From Diphasiastrum complanatum (Eukaryota > Streptophyta > Lycopodiopsida > Lycopodiales > Lycopodiaceae), in the NCBI GenBank assembly GCA_029204225.1, contig CM055095.1, positions 72,337,490 through 72,401,489 on the forward strand: a DNA stretch of 64,000 nt, read 5' to 3'. Of this stretch, positions 12,425 through 25,149 are shown piece after piece (positions within the stretch are counted from its first letter, which is position 1; every line of letters starts with the position of its first letter). Under the pieces are notes generated by a model. It was given only the letters and a program-made list of their open reading frames with translations, was not told the origin of the DNA and searched no databases. A program made the translations under genes and the position numbers.

Positions 12425-13800
12425 CTATAATTGTTGTACTTTATTCAAAACAACCACTTGCATCCAACCACGTGCCTGTTGATAGGTGGATCCACAAGCT
12501 CCCAAGTTAGAGATCAAGGCATCATATTTATTGGTGATGGCTTTAAGCCATTTCTTGGATTGGAGTGCATCTTGGACATTTCTTGGCTCTTCATGAGAGA
12601 TGAAAAAAACATAAAAGGTGGTGTCGCCTTTCTCCACCTAAGTGAGCCTCTTTGGCTTGGAGATCTCTCTCATGGATCTTCTTGGTGTGATTGCTTGAAT
12701 ATTCTCCTCCTCAAGCCTCGACCCCAACATATCTTGATTAGCATCAAGATTGATAATCTTAGATGACTTGATCTCGGCCCCTTCCAAGTTGAACTTTTGA
12801 TTTTCATGGAAGATCACATCTCTACTCACAATAATCTTGTTTGTAGAGGGAACAAAGATTCTATAGGCTTTCTTCAATGTTGAATATCCAATCATAATTC
12901 CCTTGATAGGAACTAGGATCTTCCTTTATCTCATTGGAAATCGGTCAAAAGGATCTTGAGATATGTTTCACAGTCTCTAAAGGCATATGCACAAAACAAA
13001 TGCAACCAAAGATCCTAAGGTGATCCGCCTTAGGCTTTTCCATGTACAATATCTCATATGAGGATCTTCCTCCAAGAGCAAGATTAGGAAGTTTATTACA
13101 AAGATAATTAGCACATGCACATGAAATTGCTTCTCTCCAAAAATCTTTTGATCTTGCACATTCACATAGAGTTCTATTTTTGCTTTTAGCAACCCCATTT
13201 TTTTGGGGAGAATAAGAACAAATAGACTCTCTCCTCACTCCCTCTTGTTCACAATAGTCATTAAATTTGTTGGAGATATACTCCCCTCCACTATCACATC
13301 TCAAAGCTTGGCAACTTACAAGTAAACTGATTTTTAGCTAAAGCTTTGAACTTTAAGGAGGATACCAAACACCATGGATTTGGAAGACAAGAGATACACC
13401 CAAGAAAATTTTGTGTAATCATCTATGAAAGTTACAAAGCAAGTTGCTCCTCCTTTGCTCATGGACGAGGAGAAGTGAACATCTGAGTGCACCAACTCAA
13501 GAGGATGATGAGTCTTGATGTTGGATCTTTGAAAATGTCTTCTATGAGATTTTGCCAATGCACAAGCTTCCCAAGGTTGAAGCTCCTTTGTCATACATTT
13601 TGGTAGTCCAATATCTTTTTCTTCTTTTGACCATAGATGTCATGGCCTTGAAATTGAGGTGGCCCAATCTCTTGTGCCATAGATCTTTCTGTTAAATCTT
13701 GGTTTTGTAAGCAACATCACAAAAGTTAGCACTCTCTCTAAAATCTAGTCTGTACAACTTCCCATATCTAGATCCTCTAGCTATCACTTCACTCTCCCCT
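12425..13800 (-). mobile_element. Ty1/copia fragment: GAG-pre-integrase, integrase, RT start
   Basis: On the minus strand, LWHKRLGHLNFKAM (about 13660) is followed by LELVHSDVHFSSSMSKGG (about 13485), TFIDDYTKFSWVYLL, then RCDSGGEYISNKFNDYC (about 13290). Next is NGVAKSKNRTLCE, where the catalytic Glu of NGVAERKN has become Lys. LRIFGCICFVHMP and the C-terminal SRDVIFHE block (12638-12895) follow, then EEPRNVQDALQSKKWLKAI near 12590. The coding sequence breaks off at 12425 where RT should continue. Several frame changes are present. It is non-functional. Confidence 0.8.
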
Positions 13801-13841
13801 TACGATCTGAGTGCAGTGCAGCCCTAACTCCCGATCACGCG

Positions 13842-15010
13842 ATGATCATGTGGTTCCTAGCCGGACTACCACGAAGCATCAGAAGAGAATTGAAACGACG
13901 GGAGCAGTACGCTTCTCTACAAGAAGCTATGGAAGATGCCATCAGGGAAGAGGATGAGGGATCTGACGACGAATATCCATCCACCCACACCCCTACTCCC
14001 TCGATCGCATTATCATCATCAAATGCATCTACTCTATCCACAAAACTGTTGTTGGAGCAAATGATGAAATTACACAAACAGCAGATGGAGCAACTTACGG
14101 CGCAGTTTGACCAAAAACTGAAAGCCTTACAAGGAGCTGTAGCAGTAACACCACATCAACCAGAACCAAACCAACTGTAGTATCCAAGACGGGAGAATGT
14201 ATGGTGTTCAGTGTGCACGCAAAACCATACAGCGAATGAGCGTCCAATCCTAAAGCAAAATCTGAGACTACACATAGATTCTGCCATTTGTGCAATGCAA
14301 CATCGCACGATACGACATTTTGTCCGTTTAACCCCCGGATTGTTCAACAAAAGATAAGTCCTTATCAGACTTCTTATTCTTACCATCAAGGGGCACCCAA
14401 CGCGGGACCAAGGTACGATGCACCGAATCAACAACAGTGTATGGCCTTACCTGCACCACCAAGGCTAGCCAATCAACAAGTGGCCCACGTAAACCTGACA
14501 GCAGCGGAATCAGAGATGCAAATGCCACCTCAACTTGGGCAGCACCAATGGTATGGACCAAATGAACCATTTATGGATCCTGCCATAAATGAATATGTTG
14601 CGGCCTATGCAGCTCAAACTCAGCGTCAAGGCAGAAGAAATTACGGCTGCTACGGATGCGACGAAGGACACAGAATAGCGGAATGTCCCTACAAGGGACA
14701 ATATACATCATTCTACCGAGAATGCGGTTATGGACACTGTTTCAAGAACTGTCCATTTAAATTTAAACCTGGAAGTAGTGCACCTCTTAACTTCATTGCA
14801 ATACAGCAACCAATAGTTCCAGCAGGGATGCCATCGGAAGGACGACAATTCCACGCCCCTGTGTTAGCTGTTACGCGAGCACAAAAGAGGAAGGAAGTGG
14901 CTCCCTCACCACCACCATCGGTCACTGACGACCAACCCTCAACTTCCGCGCCATATCCGAATGTCAGGGAAGAAAGAAGCCAGTACCAGAAAATAAGACA
15001 CTGGGTATAG
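13842..15010 (+). mobile_element. Retrotransposon gag fragment with two zinc-knuckle-like motifs
   Basis: Two plus-strand frames (13842-14180 and 14288-15010) form a gag-like protein. The first has a capsid-end sequence FLAGLPRSIRRELKRREQYA, an acidic linker, and a Gln/Leu-rich predicted coiled coil (EQMMKLHKQQMEQLTAQFDQ). The second has a Pro/Gln-rich stretch, then CYGCDEGHRIAEC and YRECGYGHCFKNC. These are knuckle-like with one residue fewer than CX2CX4HX4C, and the second lacks its first Cys. It is most like Ty3/gypsy-type gag, but no protease or pol follows. It breaks at about 15200 against a minus-strand copia fragment. Assignment to superfamily is tentative. Confidence 0.6.
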
Positions 15011-15225
15011 AAAGCACAAGCGGAGGAAAAAGAGCAAAAAGAGACAATCCCACGGAACCTCCAGTTGGCGTCGAACGGATACCGCAGGTGGGCTCACCAC
15101 TGCGCACTGGTTAAATGATCGGTTGCACCAACATGAACCACATTTTCACATGGTGGAGCCCAAGGAACCACGCACTGAAAGGCTCACACTTTTATTGTCA
15201 AGCTGTGAGTCTATGGCTCAACATT

Positions 15226-16860
15226 CTAATTTGACGTCAGTCCTCGATCTCCCTCTTGAATTGGCAGCAGTGTGAAGATCTCATGGCCTCTTTCATCTTT
15301 TAGACCAGGGAATGTGGACTCATCGAACTTCACATCTCTACTCGAAACAACCTTTTTTGTGGTTGGATTGTAGACTCTGTACACTTGTGTTCCGTTCGAG
15401 TACCCGACCATGATCATTTGCTCAAATTTATCATCGAGCTTGCTTCTCTTTTCTTTTGGAATGTTCTTGTATGCTACACATCCAAACACATGCACGTATG
15501 ATAGATCAGGCTTTCTACCTGTCCACATTTCATACAATGTCTTATTTTCCAACGTTGTCGTTGTTCATCTGTTCTGCAGGTGTACAACTGTAGCTATTGC
15601 CTCAGCCCAGAATTGACTTGGCAATTGAGCCTGTGCCATCATGCATCTGGCTCCTTCGACTAGCGTCCAATTTCTTCTTTTCGCGACACCATTATATTCT
15701 GGTGTGTACGCAGGAGTGAACTGATGTTCGATCCATTGTTCTTGGCATAATCTTGAAAATTTTTTGCTCTTGTACTCATCTTCATTGTTAGATTTGATGA
15801 TCTGAATCTTCTTTGAGGTGTGTTGCTCTACAAATGCCACAAACTTCTTGAAGGAATCAAACACTTCAGATTTCTTCTTTAGGTAGTAGATCGTAGTCAT
15901 CCAGCTATAGTCATCTATGAATGTCAGGAAATACCTTGATCTTGAGAGCGAATCCATTTTCATCGGTCCACAGACATCTGAGTGGACGAGCTCAAGAACT
16001 TCTTTGGCTCTTCTTCCCTCATGTGTGAATGGATTCCGATGTTGTTTGCCTTTTTGACAGGCTTCGCAAAACTCAATATTAGGTCTTGATATCTTTAGAC
16101 TTAAGACTATGTCTTTCTTACACATGTCATACATGCTCCTCATGTTCAGATGATACATTCTCCTATTCCAGAGCTGATCTTCATTCTCTGATGCATTTAA
16201 TATGCTATGAGAGTTGCTGATTATCTTGGCTTGGTAGAGATTTCCTTCTCTGCATCCAACCGTTAGCAATTTGTTTGTAGTTTTCTCAATCATACAGCAT
16301 GTATTGCCATCGAACAAAACTCAACTTCCAAGATCTGCCATCTTGGAGACTGATAGCAGATCTTTTCTCAGTGAAGGCATGTAGAGTGCTCTTGGCAGCT
16401 CTACTTGACCTGATAGTGTTCGCAACTGTAGAGTCCAGATGCCTTTGACATCATGTCTGCTCCCATCACATAGAATCACTGCTATGTTATTTTCGAGTTC
16501 TCTGAAGTCGATCAAGATTTTCTTGTTGTAGGTGATGTGTGATGTTGCTCCTGAATCAATGACTACATCGTAATCTTGTTCAATGTAGCTCGTCGAAGCT
16601 TCATCAAGTATTGTGAAGGCTTCATCACCTCTATCTGCATTCTTGGATGACTCTGCAACATTTGCTTTCTCAGCCTTGTTCTTTCTTTTTGGATTGAATC
16701 TGCAATCGTATGCAGAGTGCCCCGCAGTGCATGCAAGGTATTGTTGGATTGAACCAGCATTTGTTGGCTGTATGGCCTGGTTTGTGACAATGATCACATG
16801 ACGAAGATTATTGATTCGAGGACTTTGTCTTGTCGAATCTGGGTTTGTTTTTGTTTTTCT
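15226..16860 (-). mobile_element. Ty1/copia fragment: gag end, protease, integrase
   Basis: From high to low coordinates: a good zinc knuckle CDHCHKPGHTANKC (about 16755-16800); a second partial knuckle ending GHSAYDC in another frame; the protease motif VVIDSGATSHIT (about 16540-16575); the GAG-pre-integrase block ending FCEACQKGKQHRNPF; LELVHSDVCGPM and TFIDDYSW. Then the integrase core reads IIKSNNEDEYKSK where RSDNGGEY is usual, followed by NGVAKRRN where ERKN is usual. Two of the three catalytic acidic residues are thus lost. FGCVAYKNIP and SSRDVKFDES follow. There is no RT; the fragment ends near 15226. It is a different family from the copia at 12.4-13.8 kb. Confidence 0.82.
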
Positions 16861-17225
16861 TCCGGGCAACCCCCTGGGCGCCAAGCAACACGAGGTGAGA
16901 GCCGGGTAGCACCCCCGGGCGCCAGGCAGCGCGCCGCGGCTCCCAGTCAAGTTCGTCGCCGAGTCTCGGGCACCCATGATGGACATCTCCCAAGCACCCA
17001 CGTTCGTGAGACATTGGGTAAGTTTACATATATATGGCCCCCCAGCAAGCTCCCACAAATGATTATGGGATAATGTTCTGGCTGCCCGATGATGTGGCGC
17101 TCCCGGCAACCTTTTTTTGTTTTAATGTGTGGTTCACAATGCACTGGGGCCAAATGGCCCCGTGCTCCTTAGTTGTGAGGGTAAGGAGTTCGCCTCCAAT
17201 TATCACACAAATGAGGATGTAGAAG
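16861..17225. other. GC-rich insert of unknown origin
   Basis: A block rich in CCCGGGCGCC-type sequence (16865-16945) abuts the copia gag and has a base composition unlike its AT-rich neighbours. GGGCGCCAAGCA and GGGCGCCAGGCA recur inside it. A further 200 bp contains CTGGGGCCAAATGGCCCC, a palindromic stretch. No coding sequence is recognised. Confidence 0.4.
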
Positions 17226-18500
17226 AGAAAAAAAAATTAACTTATTTTGTAGGTTCTTTTAGATTCTTTTAGCTTGACCACTCATTTTCAAATAGCATGC
17301 ATTCTTTTCTTGATGCCCAGAATAAAACTAGTGAAATGACTCACATGATAAAGTTCTCATTTCAATCAATGCATGCCCATTACTAAGCAAAAATGGTGTG
17401 TAGTGGGTTTCTTTCCTTGCCTATCCTCAACCCAAGATCTAATCAATCTAGCATCAAGGAGATGAAGTTAGTTGTCACGCGTAGATTCGTTCCCATGAGA
17501 GCGATAGCATAGTTCAGATTTCAGCATGAATGGAAGATTCACATCTTACTCTACCATCCACTAACCCTAAGCACTAACACTACATCTATTAACACTATGA
17601 AGATAGCTTACACTTTCTCTCTCTCCCTTTCTCTCTCATAAAAAGTATAAAAACATGCAATCTTAATAACAATCAGATCCAACAATTAGCAAAACACAAT
17701 AAATGCATGAGAGATGGAGGAAAAGTGATAGAGAGCAAGGACATTCATAAATCCATTTCACAAGAAAACCAATCTGCTTTATTGAAATGAAGATATGTAC
17801 ATGTGTAACAAACTCAAGTTGGTCCCTTTTTATAGTAGAGAGGAGGACCTTGGCCTCTGAATCCTATTGGTCCATTTATGCCTCCCTAACTATTCAAATT
17901 TAAAAAAGAGTGGGAACCATCCAAATTGGAAGGAAACCCAACTTTATTCACTAACTTGACATTTAGGCCCTGCAACATTAAAAGTCCCGCAAAAAGGCCT
18001 AAAGTCCTTTTATTAACTTTCTAATTAATAGAACTGCTTTGGTGATTTGACAGCTTGCCCGACCTGAATTGTGGCAGGTGCGACTTCAACTTGATGTTGC
18101 TGGTTAATCTGAAAAGAGTCTTCAAAACCAGTAGTAGTATCATGGAACTGTTCGAATCCTCTTCTAGGGGATTGGAGTTCAAAGGGCATAGGGCTCTGGG
18201 GCATTACAAAAACTTTTGAGACTCCAAGGGGGTCATAATCATCGAACATGTCGTGTTTAGGAAAACAGCTCCTGTATGTGGAGGTGAGGCGACCTGGGCA
18301 GCTGTGATGGGAATGGTAGCCCCAATGGTCACAGACTATCCTTGAGAGGAAGCAGAGGCGAGGGAAGCATCAGAGGTGGGGGAATAGGTAGTTCAATGCG
18401 AATAGCAGCAGGGGGTGGAAGCGCAGCTGAAGATGTTTGCCTAGTATGACGTCGTGACGTGGAAAGCAAGTCAAGAATGACGATCTCGCTGCGTGTACGA
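17226..18500. other. No recognised gene
   Basis: AT-rich sequence. The minus-strand frame at 18025-18249 may be the distal part of the unknown protein gene to the right (Gln/Pro-rich composition, different frame), but I cannot link them. No RNA gene is seen. Confidence 0.35.
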
Positions 18501-18502
18501 CA

Positions 18503-19273
18503 TCAACTATATGAACTGGATGCCTGTTGATATGACTCGGTTGGTGCTTCTTCAGAGATAGAAAGCACAGAATCCATATGAAAACCATGAATTTTATTTT
18601 CAAGGTGAGAAGCTGTTAGGAGTGACAACATAGGGCCAGCAACAAATTGTTGCTTGGTATTGCTCTTGATGGCTCGTTTAAGCTCTCCAAAGACGGTCTT
18701 GAACCAGTTATATGGTTCCAGAGGAGCCTTGGCTATCTTGGCATGAGACTCAACTATCCTATGCAAAATCTGGGAAGTAATACAGTCTTTCCTGAGGTTG
18801 ACAACCATCAGGAAACTGTTGAGGAGCTAAGCAGCAACCTGAATAGCAAGATCAGTAATGGCCCCTAGAAGATAGTCGTCATTAGCCCAGTGCAGATCAT
18901 TGGTAATGTCAATATAAGGCTTAATAGCCTGTTTGGCTTGCTTATGGTTTGGTGAGGCTTGGGTACCAGATGCTATCCCTATGGCAGCAAGGGCGGCCTC
19001 AGTCACGCGCACCTTGTGTGTGGCTCCCTGGAAAGTAATGTAAAATTTGGATTTCTCTTCCTTCCAAGTACTAAAGGCAAGAGTGATAAAATTCATGTTG
19101 ATTCTCCCCGAGAAGGCTCTTTTTTGAATACCCATTGTAGTAAGCAGAGGCTCCGCAAGGGTCATCCACCGAGTGATCATGCTTGTGCTAGGAAGAATTA
19201 TGATATCCGTTGTAGATGGGACATCACGCTGGATAGTGTAACATGGTGATTGAGACGTATCTGTGGAAGACAT
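18503..19273 (-). pseudogene. Unrecognised protein, one frame with a single in-frame TAG
   Basis: A plausible start is MSSTDTSQSPCYTIQRDVPS at 19273; a more upstream Met at 19327 would add a hydrophobic leader. The frame runs to a TAG at 18827-18829 and continues in the same frame for about 107 more codons to 18503. The first part is mixed alpha/beta in appearance (ITLAFSTWKEEKSKFYITFQ; VRVTEAALAAIGIASG). The second is helical with Lys/Glu (LHRIVESHAKIAKAPLEPYN; WFKTVFGELKRAIKSNTKQQ) and ends in Ser/Pro-rich sequence. I see no known domain. Its surroundings are all transposon remnants, so an unclassified element-encoded gag-like or accessory protein is my best guess. The TAG could be a nonsense mutation or a readthrough codon. 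Confidence 0.4.
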
Positions 19274-20068
<795 letters not shown>

Positions 20069-20108
20069 AACACTTCTTGATCTATTACAAGACAATTTCT
20101 CAAGAAAG

Positions 20109-23100
20109 ATGACTTCTTTAGGTTCCATTTTGTTGGAGCATGGTGAGAGAATGAACACCTCCAATTATGATATTTGGAAGGTGAGGATGGAGTCCATTTT
20201 GGTGTTTCAAGATGTGATGGAGATTGTGCCAGGACTTGAGGAGGAGCCTCAAGTGCTCTAAGGGGTCCAAAAGTACAAAAAGAGGGCAAGGATGGCCCTA
20301 CATATCATCAAAATAAATATTTCCAATGAAGTGTTGTGGGAGGTTGGCTCATGCACCTCATCCAAGGAGGCTTGGGACACATTGAAATCCATCTATGAAA
20401 AGAACACATTGAAGGATCATGGAGAGGTGAAGCCAAGATGAAGGGGCAAAGAGCAACATCAACATTTCAAGAAGGACAAGTCAAAGGAGGAGAGTGATAA
20501 GGAATAATCACGAACGTCAACAAGTTGCAAATCCAACAAGAAGTTCTTCTTTTGTGGTAAGAAGGGGCATTTTGCTTCTAATTGTTTAAAGAAGAAGGAT
20601 GGTGATGTGGTAGCAAGTGGGACTAGATGTGGTAGTCCTTTCAAGATTGATGCTAATCCTTTTGGAAGTGTGGCCAAGAGGAGCTTGGATCATCTCAAGG
20701 AGGAGAAGGCAAGTGATCTACCTCAACATATGGCTCATGAAGACGATGCTTTAGCAAAAGCACATGGAGAGTTATTGCCAAGGAGGTCTACTTCTCATCA
20801 ATCTCTTATCTTGTTCATTGATCTCATTTGTCATGTAAAAGCAAAGATGGTGCCATTTTATGTGACTTCTTATTTGAAGACTTCAATTGGAGGTATTTCT
20901 TATCAAAGGTGCTTGATATGAAGATTGCAATAGTTGATACTTTGGGGATCTTTAGATCCATATGATTTGTCAACATTCCTTTGCAAGTAAGGAATAAAGA
21001 GGATCTAATCTCAATCAAGAGGATGATGGTCTTGAGGAGTGACAATGGTGGCGAGTATATTTCTACCAAGTTTAAAGCTTTTTGTGATGAGCATGAAATC
21101 AAGAGGGAGTACACAAGTCCAGGGACACCACAACAAAATGGAGTGGCCGAGAGGAATAATATAACCTTGTGTGAAGGAGCAAAAGCCGTGAGGTTAGAAG
21201 CTAATCTTCCACAACCATTTTGGGATCAAGCCTTATTGTGTGCTAATTTTCTATGCATTAGATGGCTGAGTGCTATGTTGGATAGGACAAAGGAGGATCC
21301 ATCGTCAAAGAAAGACATTTTTGTTGGATATAGCGAGGTAAGCAAAGCTTATAAGTTCTACATTTCTTCTACTACTAAAGTGATCATTGGAAGAGATGTC
21401 AATTTTGATGAGAAAAATATTCCAAAGGTTTCTTCAAGTGGTGATGTTGTGGTTGGATCTAACAATTTTGATGTTGATGACATGGATGATGGTACTTTGG
21501 ATGATGTTGATGAAGAGCCTTCATCAAGTCAAAAGCCAAGGAGGACATCAAGGCAAAGGCAACCACCTTTAAGGCTCACTTATGATGAGAAAGGTAAGCA
21601 AGTTGTGGGTGGAAAAAACTATGCCTTCCTAACCTCTTTTGATGAACCTACATGTGTAGATGAGGCAAGGCAAAAAAGAGGAGTGGATCCAAGCAATGGA
21701 TCTTGAGTATCAATACATGGAGATTGGTGGAACTTCCAAAAAATAAGAAAGCAATTGGATACAAGTGGATCTTCAAGGTGAAGACAAACCAAGATGGATC
21801 AATGAACAAACACAAAGCAAGGTTGGTGGCCAAGGGATATGCACAAGAACATGGTATTGACAATAATGAGACCTTTGCACCTGTGGCAAAGATGGTAAGC
21901 ATTCGGGTCATCATCTCTCTTGCTACTCTATTTGGTTGGGATCTATGGCAATTGGATATCACTAATGCATTTAATGGTGATCTTGAGGAGGAAGTATAAA
22001 TGGAGAAACCTGAGGGCTACATCTCACATGGAAAGCCAAATCATGTTTGTTAGTTTCAAGAGAGTTTGTATGGTCTTAAGCAAGCTCCAAAGAGTTGGTA
22101 TGCTAAGCTTAACACATTTCTACTCTCTCAAAACTTTGTTATGAGTGAGTATGATCATTCACTATATTCTAGATTTGCTGGAAATCATGTTACCATTTTG
22201 CTAATCTATGTGGATGACATCATATTGAGTGGAGGCAACAATCAAGACATTGATAAAATCAAGATTGCACTCAAAAAGGAGTTTGAGGTGCATGATATTG
22301 GGCATTTGAATTATATCTTGGGAATAGAAGTGTTTAGATCTTCCTAATCTACTTTCATTTGTCAAGAGAAGTATTCTAACTCTATTCTAAAGGAATTTCA
22401 TGTGGTAGATGCTAAGCCTTGTGATACACCTATGGAGTCAAATGTAAAGCTCACTATAAGAGGTAATGGAAGATCCTTAGAGGACATTACTCTCGATAGG
22501 AAGCTAGTTGGTTCACTCATTTATCTAACCATCACAAGACTAGATCTAAGCTATCATGTTGGTAGATTAAGCCAATCTATGCAAGATCATAGTGTGGAGC
22601 ATTGGAAGCTAGGGAAGAGAGTTTTGTGGGAACTCGAGATTTTGGCATATTGTATGAGGGATCATCACATAACTTGTTTGGATTTTCAAATTCGGACTTT
22701 GCTAGAGATTAAATGGATAGGAAGTCCATTATTGCACAAGCTATTTTCATAGGTGATGGTGCTATCTTTTGGATGTCAAAGAAACAAGCTACAAACTCAT
22801 TGTCCATTGGTGAGGCCGAGTACAAAGCACTTACATCTTGTGCAAAGGAGATGTTATGGATCAAGAGGATGGTAAGTGATCTTCAATTGCTGGATTTTTC
22901 ATAGAGTCCAATCATCTTTTGTGACAACATTTCAGCCCAGAAATTGGCAAGCAATCCTATCTTTCATGCAAGGAGCAAGCATATTGAGGTGGCATATCAT
23001 TTTGTGAGGGAACAAGGCACGACAAAGGAGGTGGAGCTTCAACATGTTTCTTCAAACGAATGTGTGGATGATATCTTCACCAACGCACTTGGAACATACT

Positions 23101-23171
23101 TGTTTAAAAATCATAGAACATCACTTGGTGTATTTTCAAAGTCTATGCTAAAACTAGTTGAAGAGGGAGTG
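20109..23171 (+). mobile_element. Degenerate Ty1/copia element, gag to RNase H
   Basis: Gag starts MTSLGSILLEHGERMNTSNY at 20109, with a TAA at 20259-20261. A UBN2-like segment (SSKEAWDTLKSIYEKNTLKD) and a knuckle FFCGKKGHFASNC near 20550 follow. Protease and the start of integrase are missing or scrambled; the integrase core resumes at VLRSDNGGEYISTKF (about 21030) with NGVAERNN retaining Glu. RT has WIFKVKTNQDGSMNKHKARL, QLDITNAFNGDLEEEV (stop after it), LYGLKQAPKSWYAKL and an intact YVDDI box near 22210. RNase H includes SLSIGEAEYKALTSCAKEML (about 22800) and HARSKHIEVAYHFVREQ (about 22965). The frame ends TGA at 23174, overlapping the polypurine tract AAGAGGGAGTG. It is inactive because of stops and the lost protease. 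Confidence 0.85.
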
Positions 23172-23630
23172 TGAGAAATTGTCAACTAGTTTGATCTAGT
23201 TTGATTTTTTGGTTAATTGGCAATTTAAACCAATATGCATGTCATACTTTGAAATAAACTTTATGAAGCTATTGTTAGCCTAAGGTCATTTGAATTACCA
23301 CTTTTAGAAAGTGTGGGAAATTCGGATTTGAATTGTTTGTTCATTGAATCTAGTCTACATTTTGAGTAGGGTTTGAGATCTAGAGGTTTCTATGGAGGGA
23401 AACCAAATTCAAAATAAGGCATGGACCTGTTATAAATAGATGTATACACGTGGGAAGAGATACATTCTCTCTCTCTCTCTCTACTCTCATTATTGCTTAT
23501 ACATGAGATCTATTTGAGGTTCTATAGATATCTTGAATTTTTGTGTGCAGAATGCAATTTTTTGACGTTTGTTGGATTCACACGTGTGAAATATAGTAGC
23601 TTACTGGTTTTGTACGGATATCAACAATGC
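23172..23630 (+). repeat. 3' LTR of the copia element
   Basis: Starts TGAGAAATTGTC directly after the polypurine tract AAGAGGGAGTG. It contains a TATA-like TTATAAATAG near 23430 and a short (CT)n run at 23464-23483. The right-hand end is not certain (candidate CA near 23627). The matching 5' LTR is absent from the window. Confidence 0.6.
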
Positions 23631-23984
23631 TTTATCATTCATATATGATTTTGTCAAGATCTATTAGAGTTTATGGCTTCTATGCATTGTTAGAGCTAGA
23701 TTTCTACATTGTCAATGGTGCTAGATGTGCTATCTTAAGTAATCCAAGATCTTAGAGATTGATTGGATCTTAATGATCTGATTTTTCTTGACAATGAATT
23801 CTAAAATCATGAAAATTTAAATTAGTAAGAATAAAACATTTCAATTACTACACAATATTGTAAAGCTAGAAAATGACTATACATTGTTCATTCATTTTTA
23901 CTAAGTGGTCACTTCTCATGTGAAATATTTACAAATCTTAAAAATCACAACAGTGGCAAGGCCTTTAAGGTATACGACAATGTT

Positions 23985-24430
23985 CTTGTTCAATACCCAA
24001 CAAGTTCGAATATTTAACTATAATTTTTTTTTGAACCATCGATTAAGAGTATTTGGGAGTCCTCTTATTTTTTATATCTGACTAGTTATCAATCCACGAA
24101 AAATCAAAGAAGTGGTTCTTAGTAGTTCATGGTGTTGAAGCTAAAAGACTGATGGCTATATATTATTGTTTTCAATACGCATGCAAAAAATTTAAACATG
24201 CAAAGACTTAGAATTGAAATTTCTTAGCCCCATTAAATTCAAAACTGATTTTGAATACATGTACGAAAAAATCAGTACGCAAAAATTCAAAATTTTATTT
24301 TGTGTGAACTCAAAAAAATTAACTTTCACTTATTGCTATATAAAATGCAAACAAGAAATTAGCATGCAACAATTCAGAATTTGAATTTTGTGTTGTTAAT
24401 GAATCCTGACATGTCATCCCTCACAATTTT
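23985..24430 (+). repeat. Inverted repeat arm A, left copy
   Basis: About 445 bp matching the reverse complement of 35806-36252 at roughly 85-90% by eye. Shared landmarks include CAACAAGTTCGAATATTTAA, TCTTATTTTTTATAT, GTTCATGGTGTTGAAGCT and CTTATTGCTATATAAAATGC. The right-hand copy keeps an 88-codon open frame across it (FLYLASYESMKNDSKKW), which is broken here. It lies upstream of a LINE remnant in both copies, in the same relative order. Confidence 0.8.
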
Positions 24431-24439
24431 TTACCAGAA

Positions 24440-25140
24440 AGGTGCAGGCTCAAATCCCAACCACTGTGTAGTGACATCTAAGGAGCTTTTCTCCGTAAAT
24501 GGCATTGCTAGGTTGTATATACTGTGAGAAATTTAGATCCAAAACACACTTAATGGATCAACAAGATCTTGGCTAAATTTGGATGCACATATAGAATTAT
24601 TCACAAGCTATAATTCATCAATCTACACATGCTATAATTGTAAAATACATGTAGATCTGATCATAAAGACTAAGATCTGATATGGTACTGTCTCTGTCCG
24701 TAAAACAGCAGCAGCATACAACATTTCACATGTGTGGATTCAAGGACAACAAAAAAAATTACATCCTAAACACTAGAACCCAAGATATCATGAGAAATAT
24801 GCAAGAGATGAACATAGAATCAAAAGAGGAAAGTTCTCCACATAGAAAGAGAACTTCAAGATAGTTTCTCCATGCAAGTACAACTATTTAGAGCAGCCAT
24901 AGTGCTATTTGGCAGCTTGCCCTAACCTAGCCCTAAAATAGCAACTTCTAGGTACTTCACCAAAATCCTAGTTTTTAGTGACTAAATCCAATGTATCTAT
25001 ATTAGCCAATTAGAATGGGTCCAAATCTGACCTCATCTACAAATACACTTGCCAAAAATAGTACAAACACTATTTAGGCCTTTATTGACATAAAAAAATC
25101 TATCTCTAAGTTGAAATTTCACATTGGTCTCAAAATTGCC
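24440..25140. other. Sequence between repeat blocks, no gene seen
   Basis: AT-rich, no recognisable coding sequence. GCTCAAATCCC near 24451-24461 is B-box-like and could mark a SINE, but no A-box or target duplication was found. Confidence 0.3.
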
Positions 25141-25149
25141 AAAATCTCT

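Noticed and set aside
24445-24465. B-box-like GCTCAAATCCC suggesting a SINE
   Set aside because: No A-box at the right spacing, no tail and no target duplication were found.
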